Positions 23,640-36,549 of a DNA stretch of 64,000 nucleotides are shown here, one piece after another. Below the pieces are notes generated by a model, which was not told where the DNA came from, did no database searches, and was given only the letters and a program-made list of their open reading frames with translations. Within the stretch, counting starts at the first letter, position 1. Each line of letters opens with the position of its first letter. Made by a program: the position numbers and the translations under genes. Origin of the DNA: Bimuria novae-zelandiae CBS 107.79 (Eukaryota > Ascomycota > Dothideomycetes > Pleosporales > Didymosphaeriaceae); the NCBI GenBank assembly GCA_010015655.1, contig ML976782.1, positions 66,432 through 130,431 on the forward strand, written 5' to 3'.

Positions 23640-26600
23640 TTTATCTATCCATTATTCCAACTTAAAGGCCTCTATCCTCTACTATAGATCCTGCAAGGCA
23701 ACCTCTTAATTAGTAATCTTATCTAATATATCTTTAAGTCCTAGCTTATTTAGAAACTTGCTCCATTTGTTCACTAGCAGGGCCTTTATAAGTCTATCTG
23801 CAATTATGTCCTCTGAGCGTTAATAGTCTACCTTAATTTTCCTAAGTGTGACTTCTTGTCTTAGCTAGTAATTATAGATATCTATATAGCGGAGCTTGGT
23901 CTGCAGCTTTGCGATCTCTTTAGTAACCAGGCGAATAGTTTGTTAATTGTTATAGTTAATTGTGATTAGGTAATTGCTTATAGCGATCTGGAGCTCCTGG
24001 AGTAATCGTGAAGTAAAGATGGCCTCCTTAGCCACTTATAAAAGCGCTAGAAGTTCGGCCTCTATTGTTAATATAGTAACTATATCTTGCTTGCTTGCCT
24101 TCCAGGCAATTAGGCCGCTAAATAGCTTAATAATGTATCCTTGTAAACTCTTACGATTAAGTGTATTATCTGCAAAGGATGCGTCGCTTACTACTTCTAG
24201 AGTATCTACACCCCTAAGCTAAAGACCTAGTGATTTAGTATTAGTAAGATAGAGGAGAACTTGATTAGTAGCCGCTTAATGCTCTTTGCTTAGGTTAGAT
24301 AAGAATCGTGATAATCTAGAGCTTGTAAAGGCGATATCTAGTCGAGTTGTAACTATAGCATAGAGAATTAATCCGACTTTACGCTAGTATCGATTAATCT
24401 TACCCTTACTAGCTAGTCCTGTTCTTAGGAGTAATTTAATTAAACCCATTAGGGTATTATGGCGAATCTCATAGTGATCGATGAGGCGCGATATTTTGTT
24501 AATATATAATGCTTATAAAAGCTAGATCTTTCTATTTAAGCGGTCCCTAATAATTTTAATTCCTAGAAACTATTGCAGGTCTTTCCCGCTAGTAAGGGTA
24601 AATTTAGTTCTTATCTCTTTAATAGCTGCTTTTGCTGCAGGCTCGTGATTCTTCTAATAGGCGATAATAAGATTATCTATATAGAAGAAGATAATGATAC
24701 TGTCCTTAATAAGGCAGCATGGCTCGTGGGGCACTGTTTTAAAGCTAATATCACGGAGCGTTAATGTGAACTCTCTTTGCTAGAGTAGTAAAGATATGCG
24801 CAGTCTATATAGTGCTTTATGTAGTTTAAGGACTGTGCCTGCTCGCGAGTATCCGCGGGGCATTCTTATGTAGATTTCTTTATCTAGCTTTACGTGAACA
24901 AACGCGTTCGTAACGTTATGTTAGATAAGCTCTAGGTTAAACTAAGCTGCAATTACTATAAGCATGCGAAAGGATTATTTTATAAGTATTACGGCGTAGG
25001 TTTCTTACGAGGTTAGGTGCTACTATTAATTGCCCCGCACCACTAGCCTTGCCTTACACTTTTATAGTTAATAGTATTTATTAAACTTATAGGTGTATAC
25101 CTACATGCAGTTAAGGATTTAATGGCCTGCTACCTTTACTAGAGCTACTACGACCTCGCTCTAAGACTTTATTTCCTTATAGCTCTATAGATAGGAACGT
25201 TCTGCTTCCTTCTATATATTATAAAGAGGGTGATCTTCGAGCTTGCTTTAGCATGTGGGTGGCTCTAGAAGCACGCTTTAATGTGGCTTCTTACCTAATG
25301 TAATTATTTGTTAAAGCTACGCCTTATTAAGAATCTTGCCTTCGTATTTACCGTTACTACCAGCTTTAGTGCCTGCTATAAAGGCTGCGGCCTATACGCT
25401 TGTTTGCAACTGCCCTGTTTGTAACTCTTAGAGTAGTCTAGCTTAATCGCCTCCTGCCATTAATTGTGCAAGGAGTGTCACTAGTGGCGGTGTTAATAGA
25501 GGCGTTAGATATTCGTACCTAGCTCTCTTGCCTTAATTATACTTAGGAGCGCTTTTAACCTCTTCCTCTAGCGCTTCACTAATTATCTTATCCTTAAAGA
25601 AGGACTCGGTGGCTTGCTCTTATTAAGGTAAAGAAGGTAGCTCTACTAATCGCACCTAGGCCACTATTTCTTCTAATATGTTATGCATAAGGTTATCTAT
25701 TAAGTCTTTAGTTTTGCCTAAGAACACAGTATCCTCGTCGAAAATCACGTCGCGAGTACTAATTGTCTTTACTAGTAAGGGAATCTATATTCTCTAGATA
25801 TTAGTTAATTTGTAGCTAACCAGATAACCTATTTATGCTTTAGGGTCCAGTCGCTAGAGCTTGCTCTTGCTACGTTTAGTGTTATTAGTTATGGTAAAGG
25901 CCTTGCAGCTATAGGCTTTTAAGTAAGCTTAATTAGGCTTCTTTAGTTAGGTGATAATGCCGTTCTAAAAGGCTACTATTGTAAAGAACACTTTGTATAG
26001 AGATCGCCATCAATTAGCGTAGTTTAGTGTTTAATTATATAAGTAGACTGCGGCTCGCGTGATCTTAGGCTATATTTACTAGGGTAGGTTAGAGTTAAGT
26101 CGCATCGCGCGCGCTTTTTCCTTAATTACACCCCTTAAGCGTTCTGCTCCTCTATTTTGTGCTTAGGTATTTAGTGCTAAAGGCTTAATCTTAATACCTT
26201 GCGCTTTGCACTACTTCTTAACTTTTGCCTTAATAGAGAAGATCTCGTTATTGGATTTAATTACTTTTACCGTAACGTTGTATTGTACTTCCATGAACTA
26301 TACAAAAGTGCTAAGTAATTTAATAATTAACCGTGCTAGGCGGTTATCCTTAAAGTAGAAGTCCCATGCGAAGCTAAAGAATTAATTAGTAATTAGTATT
26401 TAGCTCTTCTCTCTTGTTGAGCTGTCTACTTTATAGTCGTGAAAGTCTATTACGACTCGCTCGCCAGTGCCTTTAGTTCGCTCCCTAGCTTGCTAGCGTA
26501 TTTGCTATTTTAGTTTTACTTTGCCGCAGGCGTTATATTTAACTATAGGGAGGCCTTTAATCCTCACTCCCTTAGATTACTACATAAGGTGTTCGAGGGC

Positions 26601-28427
26601 CTAAGGGCCTAGATAGCCTAATTATTAGTGCTAGGTCTACGCATTTGCCTTCTATAGTCTTTATTTAGTGCGTGTATTAGTCTTATGAGTGGCGTGCGCA
26701 GCATTAGTAGGAATACTACCTACTAGCCTTATTCTGTGTTCTAGTACCTACTGTCCGTGCAACTCTTAAAGTTCTGCCAGCATAGTATTATCTCTTCTTT
26801 TTAGAGTTATTAGGTCTGCCCTTATGTCCCACCAAAGGCCTTGCCTCTGGAGTAATCGGAACAATACAAGATTACAGAGCAAATTAAGGCAATAGGCAAT
26901 ATTATCTAGCTATATTATTTAATTGCCGCTTACACTTTATACGTTAAGATGGACGCTCCTGTATCCTTTAATCTATATTTGTGTATTCCCTGCCTATATG
27001 AAGTCTCCTGGCGCCGGTGGCTGGTATAAGATAAAGCGATCGATGTTGTTAAAGATATAGTAGGTTATGCCTGAATCAAGTATGGCTAAGTATCGCAATG
27101 GGTACGTGTTTAATTTATTATAGAAGGATATGGCTTAGAAGCTCGCTAGGATTTTAGTAATCTTGTGTCTATCTAGTCACTTATTATTAGCCTTAGTAAT
27201 TTAAGTTGGAGTGGGAGTATGCGATAATTTAATTCTAGGTGTTTAAGACTTTAGTCTTTTCACCTTCCTTATCTCCTCTTGTAGATGTGAATTATTTTAG
27301 ATTCTATATTGTACTATGTCTGTAAAGCCAGGTCGTGGCCTAAACCACTCTAGTGCATGATCTGGATATGCGTAGAAGCAGTCTTTTAGACTATTCCTTT
27401 ATTTATAAGTAGGGCATTTTTTGCCTTTAACTGCTATTATATCCTCTATTAAAGACTGCTTAGATATGGTACTTTAACTAAAGGATCGTTTTTATCGAGG
27501 TCTCCCCTGTCCACATTAGTTATTCGTGGAAGATGGCGCGTCTTTGGCAGCGTGAGAGGCGTCCCTGTTAGTGCCTAGAATGGATGCACCACTAGCAGCG
27601 AGAGATAGCTTACTAGTAGCAAAGGCGCCCCTATGCTATTTGCCCTTGATTAGGTAGAGTATTATTATATGTTCTTAAAAGCGTTTTATTATCTCCTTCC
27701 TTGTCATATCTGCGTCTCGGCGTCCAGTTTCTTAAAAGGACACGCCCTAAGTGGGAGCAGCCTTTATAATTGCAGTTAGGAAGTCCTTTATAGTATTATA
27801 GATTAATTATACTTCGGCAATATTATTTGTCTCTACTTCTATAGCTGCCTAATTATACTTAGTTAGCCAGGTATCCTAGTTTAATAGTTATCTTATTAGC
27901 TTAAGGGCCTATAGGTATCGTACTCTTACTCTATCCCGCTTGTCTTCTTTATTAACGCCTACGGTCTATGTTAGAGACGTAATCTATTATTAGATTTACT
28001 CTCTAGGCTTGTAGCAGTTGCGTTACAGGTATGGCAATATAGTGGATTAGATATGGATAACCACTTTCTTAAGACTTAATCTCTCCTCGCGGTATTCCTT
28101 ATCCTTTATCTTATAGTCTTTAAGCTATATCTTGTAGAACTTAATGTCCTCCTTATATGCCTTAAGTCCTGAGTTTGATAGCTCTAATAGGCGTGTTAAA
28201 GGGTTCTATTAATCGTCGTCGTTTACGCGGATAATTGGTTAGTAACTTGCTATTTCTGGCGGCGACGGCAGTGTCGGCCTTTTGCGTGAGAGTTTAGCTC
28301 TATCTAGGTTAATAATAGGCTATATATCTATTAGTTCGCATCGCGCTTTTAGCTGTAGCAGCCATAGTGTGTAGTTAGTGTAATTAGTTAACACGATTGT
28401 TAAGTTACGGAGTGTTGACAGCGACAT
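23640..28427 (-). pseudogene. Copia-B gag-pol polyprotein, RIP-degraded
   Basis: The frame starts at the Met at 28427 (MSLSTLRNLTIVL, followed by YTLWLLQLKARCE), the usual start of a fungal copia gag. Integrase relics lie in the middle (about 25,900-27,100). The reverse transcriptase keeps a KALYRLRISLLL stretch at about 24785-24830 (usual ALYGLRQSPLLW). The catalytic box reads FFYIDNLIIA at about 24660-24715, where the family has YVDD; the second Asp is now Asn, a G-to-A change. RNase H covers about 23,700-24,300. There are many TAG/TAA stops. The element could only have moved with enzymes made elsewhere. Confidence 0.78.
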
Positions 28428-28469
28428 TGTCCTTTCTCGAGGTTTAGTTAAGGCAATAAGACTCTTAAT

Positions 28470-28693
28470 TATTAAATTTAATAGTGTTCTGTCACTTTGA
28501 GATAATGCAATAATAAGAATTAATAGTTGTGATAATTTATTAATAATGTTCGTGTTCTGTCTATGTCTGGAATGTAGATGTGTGCGAGGCTCCAAATAAG
28601 TGCCGCTGCAGCGCTAGCCCTATTTAGAATAGTACAAAAGAGAGAGTGCTCCAGCCTCATATCCACAACAGATAGAGGCCATATAATCGGACA
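28470..28693 (-). repeat. Copia-B LTR (5' LTR of the minus-strand element)
   Basis: 224 bases matching 23371-23594. Its first bases read TATTAAATTTAATAG against TGTTAGATTTGATAG, all G-to-A changes. It is followed by the target duplication GAAAG. Confidence 0.92.
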
Positions 28694-28698
28694 GAAAG

Positions 28699-29480
28699 AT
28701 TAAGAACAAAATAGTTATAACATAGGCGGATCTCTATTAGAAAGTTACTATATTAGTTTAAGACCTTATCTTAATAAAGTTTAACAACTTCCTTAAGTTC
28801 TTTAACCTTAGTTAGAAAGATATAGATAGTGTAGACTTATTCCTCCTATATTTAAGCAATAAGGAGTTACTTCTTAAGAGAAGCTTCTTTATCTACCTAG
28901 ATAGCTCTTTTAATAAACCTCTAAAGATCGCCTTCGTGTAGGCTAAGGCCCTTGAATCTATTCGCTATAAGGTGCAAAGGCTAATAGTGTTAAAAGACAA
29001 CTAAGACTAGTCCACTTTCGAACGCAACCTAAAGTCTGCCAAAAAGGCGCTAGAGGCTAGCAAGCTAGCGAGAACTAAGGTAGCGAACTAAAAGAGAACC
29101 GCTTTATAAGCCTAAATAAAACCCCCTTCCTAATAGAAGAGGTTAGACTAAAAGCAATCTTAAAGCTCTCGACCTGGGACCCCTGTAACAGCTAACGGCA
29201 GTCCAACCCTGGGCTATAAAGAGTCTAAAGGAGACAAGCCTTGCTCTAATTCTAGAGAATTAGCTAACAGCGAACATAGAGGCGGCCGTCACCCCCAGAG
29301 CCAGCAGGCCCATTGGAAACAAAGGGGCGGAGGACTAGCGACTGGCAGTAATGTCACTTAAGGCCTAAGCTAAGATAACTAGGGGAAAGGCGGTCCCTAA
29401 TTGCGAATCTCTCCTAATTATAATTAAGGAAACACTCTAACGGGAAGTTCTTACGTATCGCGGTTAAGGTTCTTATATAT
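28699..29480 (+). pseudogene. Gypsy-A gag, 3' half
   Basis: The gag frame resumes after Copia-B. It contains a Leu/Phe-rich retrotransposon-gag-like stretch (about 28,740-28,960) and ends in an Arg/Pro/Gly-rich basic part (29,090-29,400), where a nucleic-acid-binding knuckle would normally lie. A clear CCHC was not found. Stops are TAG/TAA. Confidence 0.5.
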
Positions 29481-29489
29481 AGTAATAAC

Positions 29490-32400
29490 CCTAACCTAAC
29501 GTAGTTTTAAGCCTTGTACGATAGCGGCGCGGAGCTAAACCTAATTAGCTATTCTATAATAACTAAAGCTAGGCTAAAGTAGAGCCTAAGCCAGGACAGA
29601 CCTATAGCAACGTTCGTTAATAATAATAAACTAACGTTAGGCAACGCATATAACCTAATAGTAAGTTATTATAACTCCCGCGGAGTTAGTAAAGTTATTA
29701 GACTAGAATGCTTCTAGTCCGCTGATTTTAAGGGCTATAACCTTATACTAGGCTATCCGTGGCTGTAGGCCGCAGACCCCAGAATCCGGTTCACTACCAG
29801 GACGTTTGAATGGTAGGAGGACGACAAGAAGGCGGAACGTATTTAGCTAGTAGACGCCCTTACCCTTCTCTTAGACATTGCCCCAGGCGAGCAGGCATAT
29901 ATACTATAGCCAAGTTAAATGAGGTTCCATCCTCTAGGACTAGAAGCACGAACTGAACTCGTAATAGACCTCTTTTAGAAGGAACCTGGACCGCTACCAG
30001 TCCCCTCCTAAGCGAGAGGCGATGTAGCCTAAAACGCAGAATATTTTTAGAATAAGGGAGTACTATAGTTAAAGTAATAGGCGATGGGATTAATTAACTA
30101 CTTAAAAAAGTGTGTTAAGGATTACCCTGCCCTTACTTAGTCGCCAAAAGCCACGGCACATTGGATAGTAGCTTCTATATATAAAGCGACGCCGCGCCGC
30201 GCTACTAGTCCTCTGGTAACTACTCGTGGGCAACCCGAGGATGGCACCAAATACGTACTAAGTCTAGATAATAAATTTAACCCGGACAAGATAAAGTACG
30301 TACCTAAAAAGCTACACTATTGTTAGGTTAACTTTAGTAAAAAGCAGACCTGGGTCCTGCGACCTAATGGTAGCACTAATTACGTAATCGACATTAAGCT
30401 AGGGGGAAAGATTCTAAATACTCTAATCTATAACCTCTCTAGAAAGGAGCTAGAACTCCTTCGGGAGTACCTTAACACGGCACAGGACAAGGAGTGGATC
30501 CGTCTAAGTAAATCTCCTATTAGAGCTCTAATACTATTTATGCTAAAGTCCGATGGCAGTATAAGGTTATATGTTAACTACTAGGGCCTAAACAAGGTTA
30601 CAATTAAAAACCGGTACCCCATTCCACTTATAAGTGAGATGGTGGACAGATTGTCTAAAGCAAAAATCTTTATAAAGCTTAACTTCTAAGACGCCTACTA
30701 TAGACTACGGATTAAGGAGGGTAATAAGTAGAAGACGGCATTTAAGACACGCTACGGTTACTTCGAGTACCTTATTATACTATTTAGACTAGCCAATGCA
30801 CTAGCGACATTCTAGTCTTATATTTAACGCGCACTAGGCGGTCTGCTTAACCGTATTTACGTTGTCTATCTAGACGACATCCTTATATACTCTAAGAATG
30901 AGAAAGAACACGACGCTCACGTTAAGTAGGTCCTAGAACGCTTACTTAACTAAGGTCTCTTTTGCAAGGCTAGCAAGTGCGTCTTCTTAACTAAGGCAGT
31001 TAAGTTCTTAGGATTTATTATTACGCCTAAAGGAGTGGTGATAGACCTATTACGGGTTAAGACTATAGATAAATAGCCTAAACCTAAGAGCTATAAGGAT
31101 ATTTAAGTCTTCCTGGGCTTCGCGAACTTCTATTAGCGGTTTATTTTCAACTATAGCTCCGTTGTGAAGCTGTTAACAGACCTACTAAAGTCCGCTTAGG
31201 ACCTAAAGTCGACCCTAGAGGGCTCGCAGAAGAAAGGGGGGAAGAAGTCTAAAAAAGGACCTACTAAGTGGTACCTCCCCTAGAGTTGGCCAGACGAAGC
31301 AAGGAAGGCCTTCTTTAACCTAAAATAAAAGTTTACAGGAGCACTAGTGCTTTAACACTTTTATACTAAAAAGCTAGTTATAATTATTATAAACGCATTA
31401 GACTTCGCGATGGCTGCTATATTGCTCTAACCGCAGGACACTGAAACGGTATTAGAAAAGCACTGGAAACCCGTGTCCTTCTAGAGCAGAAAGTTCACTA
31501 GCCCTGAGATTAATTAGCCAACACACGACAAAGAAATGCGCGCCATTGTATCTGCCTTTAAACAGTGGAGGCATTACGCCGCCCACGCCCTGGATACGAT
31601 CCAAATACTCTCTAATCACAATAACCTCCGGTACTTCATGACAACGAAGTCACTATCCTTAAAGCAAGCCCGGTGGGCTAAGGAACTGGCAAAGTACGAT
31701 TTTAAAATTAAATATAAGCTAGGGGTAGACAATCTAGCTAATGCCCTATTACGACGACCTAACTATAAGAAAAGGTTCGTTCTAGGCGTTAGGCAACGCG
31801 TACGCAAGGCTATAATACTAACGCTTTAGTAAAAGCTTTAAATATAGTTAATCTAGATAACTAGAGCTTAGAGCGCAAGGTAGTAGCAAGCTAAGCTAAG
31901 TGCGCAAGGAAAGGACCTCCCCGGAGCAGGGCCTACGGGGCCCTAACGACTCTCCGAAATGACACCCTCAGCACAGGATATCCGCGACATGAGCCCGTTT
32001 GGTGATGCGTCACCCCAGGACAGTGTTGCGAGCTCCACAAGTCATAGCGACTCTCCCAACACTGATCCATTCGAAGCTGTACAAGAGCAACCTGAGCACG
32101 GCGGCAATAAACTGTCCCCAGAGCAGTGCGCGGAAGCACTGATGGTTGAGGTTCCTAATATGGGAGCCGCCTCTTCGTACACCCAGGCGCGTGGAGCAGC
32201 GTCTGCAGATACCGCCTTCGCGTTAGAAGTACCGAACCTCCTCCTTGATCACATCAGAGAGTCTCAAGCCCGTGATATAGCCTACTCCAGGTACGAGGCA
32301 CTGACGCGTCAGGACGAGGGCGGGGCGAAGAAGGGCATGCCTACCTGGTTAGTTGATACTAGTGGTGTCCTCTGCAGGGCTGGGAAAGTGTGGATCCCAG

Positions 32401-33765
32401 ACGACGTATCCCTGCGGGAAGCCATCCTTACGCGGAATCACGATAATCTAATGGGGGGCCACTATGGCATAGCGAGGACAGTGGAAGTCCTCTAGCGGAA
32501 ATACTTCTGGAAACGCCTACGGGCTAATGTCTAGAAATACGTCCGCCATTGTGCTTCTTGTCAGTTGAACAAGATTCGCAGGCATAAGCCACTAGGGTTG
32601 CTAGAACCACTCCCACTAGCCACTAAGCCCTGGAAGCACTTCTCTCTGGACTTTGTAACCGAGCTTCCAGAGTCCACAAATAAGCGAGGGAACCAGTACA
32701 ACGCTGTACTTGTCCTTATTAACTAGTTTATAAAGTATTCCTAGTACCTTCCCGTTAATAAGATAATTACGTCCTAGTAACTAGCTAAGCTACTACTGCG
32801 ATAGGCTTTCTTAAAGACTAGAGCTCCTGCTTCGCTGGTTACTAACTAAGGGTCCGTCTTTACAAGCTAATTCTGGGCTAATATATGCTACTATCTAAAG
32901 ATCTAGAAGCACTTATCTACAGCGTTCCACCCTTAAATAGATAGTTAGATAGAATGTTAGAACTAAGAGATAGAGTCGTACCTGCGGATCTATATAAACC
33001 GCGACTAAGATAACTAGGTAGAGTTGCTACTATACGCTAAGTACGCGTATAACTTAAAGAAGCACGCTATAACTAGCTTTACACCTATTAAATTAGTATT
33101 TAAGACTACTCCTACTGCGTTTAATAGGGTACCCGACGAGCACTAGCTTCGCAAACTAGACCCCTTACTCTAAGATAGCCTAACCTACTCTAGATAGTTA
33201 AAGGACCTGCGTCGGCAGGTCGTCGCACGAATAGAGAAATAGTATAATAGTTAAGAAACAGCAGTAGTGAGTTTGCGCCACGCTTAGGAATAGTACTAAT
33301 AGTAGTATAATAAGAAGCGAATCCCCGCATACTTCTCCCTAGGCGACAAAGTCCTGCTTAATTATAAGAATATCGCCTTAACGAAGCCATTAAAGAAGTT
33401 TAACTATCGTTACCTTAGGCTATTTAAGGTAGTTAAAAAGGTTGGAAGGCTAGCCTACCTGCTTAAATTGCCCCTAGCGATATTAAGAATATATTTTATA
33501 TTCTATATATTGCTGCTAGAGCCATGGCGAGTACCCCTTCTGTTAAAGAACTTTCGCCCTGGACCTGTTAACGTCCTGGACTACAACGGAGCAGACTACT
33601 ATAAAGTGGAAGGAATCCTTTATTATAAGATAGTAGCAGGAGGTCTCTAATATCTTGTAAAATAGTTAGGATAGTCTAATAAAGACGCGACGTGGGAAAT
33701 CGCATCCTACCTTAATAGCTACGAGGAAATCCTTAAAGAATACTAGCGTTCCCCTAAGGACGTTA
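29490..33765 (+). pseudogene. Gypsy-A pol: protease, RT, RNase H, integrase, chromodomain
   Basis: The retropepsin Asp box YDSGAELNLIS is at 29517-29549 (DSGA 29520-29531). The reverse transcriptase shows [15 protein letters not shown] (about 30,600), the YLDD box at 30867-30878 and FLGFIITPKG (about 31,010). RNase H includes THDKEMRAIVSAFKQWRHY, and the region ends VDNLANALLRRPN (about 31,760). The integrase HHCC is HDNLMGGHYG ... HCASCQLNK (32,440-32,575), the first Asp is in HFSLDFVTELP (about 32,640), and there is STAFHP.IDS (about 32,920). The chromodomain lies near 33,650-33,750. Almost all breaks are TAG/TAA. Part of the frame (31959-32495) has no stop at all. Confidence 0.85.
31959..32495 (+). 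other. Un-mutated, GC-rich open block inside Gypsy-A pol
   Basis: 178 codons without a stop lie between RNase H and integrase, starting MTPSAQDIRDMSPFGDASPQ and running into the integrase zinc-finger region (REAILTRNHDNL). The sequence on both sides has a stop every few dozen codons. The block is the spacer between the two domains and not a separate gene, although it is open enough to be predicted as one. Confidence 0.7.
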
Positions 33766-34263
33766 CCCGAAAAGGGAATGGCATAGGGCCGGGACGGCCC
33801 TGGCGCAGGAAAGGGGGATAGTAGAGAATAAGAATTTTTATAACTAAGTTATGCAGGAAAGCCCTCTATATATTACTAAAGGTAATAGGCAAGACGCGCA
33901 CATATTATAAGCATATAAAAAGTAGTTATATAAGTAGATTAAATTTCTTAAGACTATAAATTCTACATGCACAAAACAGGGGCTCTAGCTTATAGATAGA
34001 GTAGCCTAGAAGCTAAGAGAACTAACTAACCTAGCCTGTCTTAAGACCTAAGGCGAGCCGCGACACCCCTAAAGGGAGTTAGTAGACTTACACACCTTAG
34101 TCCTACTTAGGGCTAGGCTAGAAAGGATCCTCTCGGACAACGCTTCCTAGTCGAGACTTTACAGGGCTCTCTAGCCCTTGCCTATTAGGCACATGAGCGC
34201 TAAAATAGTACTAACGCTTATCGTGGTTGCTCGCCTCGCTAGTGCGGAAAAAGTGCTCCTAGG

Positions 34264-34933
34264 TCAGGTTAATAATAACATTGTTGGGAGCGCCTAAGCT
34301 AGCCAAGCCAATCCCTAACTATAGAAATAGTTAGGAAAGTCCTTAGACAGATAGCGGGAAGTAGCAGGGTCACTATAATAATATACCTTAAACTACTTTA
34401 GGTTCTGCCTAGCAGAGAACTAGCAAGCCTTTTAAAAAGTAACTTTAGAGCCCTTATACGCAGGTTGCTCTACTAACCACTTATACTTCTTTACGTTAAC
34501 GTTAAAGGCGTCCCGCAGGCTACGTATATAAATAAATATATTATTCTAAGCCTTTTAGGCCGCGTGCTTATAGTTAGCTAGTAATAGCTCTAGAGGGTTA
34601 TCCGTGATGCCCTCGGCCTTGCGCGCTTTAAGATAGGTGGTGGTTTTGCCACTTACACGCCTTATGAGGAAGTAAAAGATATTTATTACGCGATAAAACT
34701 GCGGCTTAGGCTAGGAAGGGGTTAAAGACAATCTTGGGAAGCTTTTGGCACGAGGACGGTCACTAACTAATAAACATTTAGAGATCTTCGCGAAAGTGTA
34801 GCACTTATATATAGAGCTTGTCGAGGCGCGCCACTTGCATATAACGCCCTACTAAAGAAATAGCACACGCATGAAGCTGCCTAGCGTCCTATTAAGAGTA
34901 CTCTTACTTAACGTTGTAAGCGACACGAGGCAT
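34264..34933 (-). pseudogene. Gypsy-A antisense ORF, possible Zn(II)2Cys6-like remnant
   Basis: Between pol and the 3' LTR, the minus strand carries one frame from about 34875 to a TGA at 34264, broken only by TAG/TAA. At 34784-34846 it has C-x9-Y-x2-Y-x7-C, which fits the second half of a Zn2Cys6 cluster if the Tyr were Cys. A possible start (MPRV, 34933) lies upstream in a shifted frame, suggesting an indel. The rest is charged and aromatic-rich (ANYKHAA, IYIRSLRDAF, KKYKWLVEQPAYKGS). No other family was recognised. Confidence 0.45.
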
Positions 34934-35765
34934 GGTTTACACTTAAAAAAATTAGCTAATAAAATGGCAAAGTAGCAGAAACTACTTGCTATAACACTAG
35001 TGTTAAAGCTTATTATAGCTAAACTAGAGTCGACTGCGCCTCTAGATTAGGCGGTATAGTAAGCAAGAAGGCTAGTAGAGAAGCGCTAGACACGCTCTTA
35101 AGCTTAATAAGGTTAATTTAAGACATAATAAAGAAGTAGTAACTAAGGTAAAATAGGCAGAGTTAGAGCATAATAATAAGAGAAGTAAAAAAGGATGTTA
35201 AAGGAAGCCTAAATATAAAAAAGGGCTTACCTTTATACCTACCTCTATATCCTAAACTCAAATGCGTATCTACTTACCTAGCTAATACTAACGCCTTACC
35301 AGCCGCGCTTCGACGCTTGCCTATTTAACCTACTTTAATTCTAAAATGTCACGGTGTTACAAACACACTAGTTAGGCAACAGTTACTAAAGAAATTTACT
35401 TAGTAATTAAAGTAAGGTAATTACCTGCTAATTACATAGTAATTACCTACTATAATTATATCTCCTAAGCGAGATATGCAACGGACGTAAGGCGGATAGT
35501 AATTACCTTCCCTTTAGAACTTAGCAGGCCTAGCGTTACTAAGCTAGTAATAGGCTTACGTAAACTACTTAGGGCGTAAGGCGCTTCTCTTAATACGGGT
35601 TTCTCTAACGGCGAGTTTTCTTAGAGTTTAGCAATTTATATAAGCACGCAATTACCGCGGCGATAACCTAATATAACGCTATAGCTAATCTACTACTACT
35701 CTATAGAGGGACACAGGCTAGTATAGCGGACTCGGGACGAGTCCTTCTTTAGGAGGGGGGGCAGT

Positions 35766-35966
35766 TGTCAGGGACATTCTTGACCCCCACAAAAGGCGAC
35801 CCTCGGAGATCCTCCGGATCTCTCTCGGGCCTCCACCGGAGCTGCCCCGGCTCAGTCACGTGGTGTAGTCTATATATTCCTCTATAGACCCTTTGACATC
35901 CGGCAAGGATTTGTCTAATATACACGTTCACCCTAATCCGAATTGCCTGCCACAAAGTGCCTTACA
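35766..35966 (+). repeat. Gypsy-A 3' LTR
   Basis: 201 bases, the partner of 22171-22371. It is preceded by a polypurine tract and followed by the target duplication CCAGA (35967-35971). Confidence 0.95.
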
Positions 35967-36253
35967 CCAGATTACCTAGAGATAGAGGAAGAAATAGACT
36001 AGTATATAGTATAGTAGATTCTCCTATGTTATTTCCTTCCTTATAGTTAACTTACATATCTTCTGTGCGAGTACGTTCTCCTATATAAACTAATAGTTAT
36101 CTTATTTTATTATAAAATTAAATTATTTAGCCTCGCGCTAAATGTCGCATTAACTTATACTACTAAATAATCTATAAAGTACTATAATACCTTACCACCC
36201 TAACCTAGATCGGAACAAGGTGTGAGCGCCTCATAATAAATTTAATAACTAAT

Positions 36254-36495
36254 TATTGATACGGCAATAGGCTGTTGGATTAAGACTTCGTTGCAATAAT
36301 ATGGTATTGATTTGATTCTTAATTGCAGATCTATTGTGGTGGGCTATTGTGAGAAGTATTTATTAAGCGTGGTTTGTTCCCTGCTAGCCCGATTAGGACT
36401 AGCGCAATAAACCGCAGGCAAACTGCGCAATAAACTGTAGGCAAACTATATAGTAGTAAAAGCCGTAGTAGTGTTGCGTAGGTTTAATACTAACA
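36254..36495 (-). repeat. Copia-C LTR (3' LTR of the element)
   Basis: 242 bases. On + it runs from TATTGATACGG to ACTAACA. It aligns with 41830-42071 and, inverted, with 56794-57035, differing by transitions. Confidence 0.9.
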
Positions 36496-36549
36496 CTGGC
36501 TATCTTTTCTTTTATGCTATATATAGCCAGTTCAGCCCAGAATGCTCAA

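Larger units (their letters stand above)
23371..28693 (-). mobile_element. Copia-B, Ty1/copia retrotransposon nested in Gypsy-A gag
   Basis: Two 224-base LTRs (23371-23594 and 28470-28693) flank a minus-strand copia polyprotein. The target duplication GAAAG is at 23366-23370 and 28694-28698. The LTRs differ mainly by TG/TA and CA/TA transitions. A third copy of the LTR is the solo LTR at 49501. The insertion is younger than Gypsy-A because it splits it. Confidence 0.93.
22171..35966 (+). mobile_element. Gypsy-A, Ty3/Gypsy chromovirus-like LTR retrotransposon with nested Copia-B
   Basis: Two 201-base LTRs (22171-22371 and 35766-35966) are almost identical, differing at about five transitions. 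They start TGTCAGGG and end CTTACA. The 5-base direct repeat CCAGA lies at 22166-22170 and 35967-35971, proving a single insertion. A purine tract (AGGAGGGGGGG) precedes the 3' LTR. After subtracting Copia-B the element is about 8.5 kb. The internal order is gag, protease, reverse transcriptase, RNase H, integrase, chromodomain, then 1.9 kb with an antisense ORF. Confidence 0.93.
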
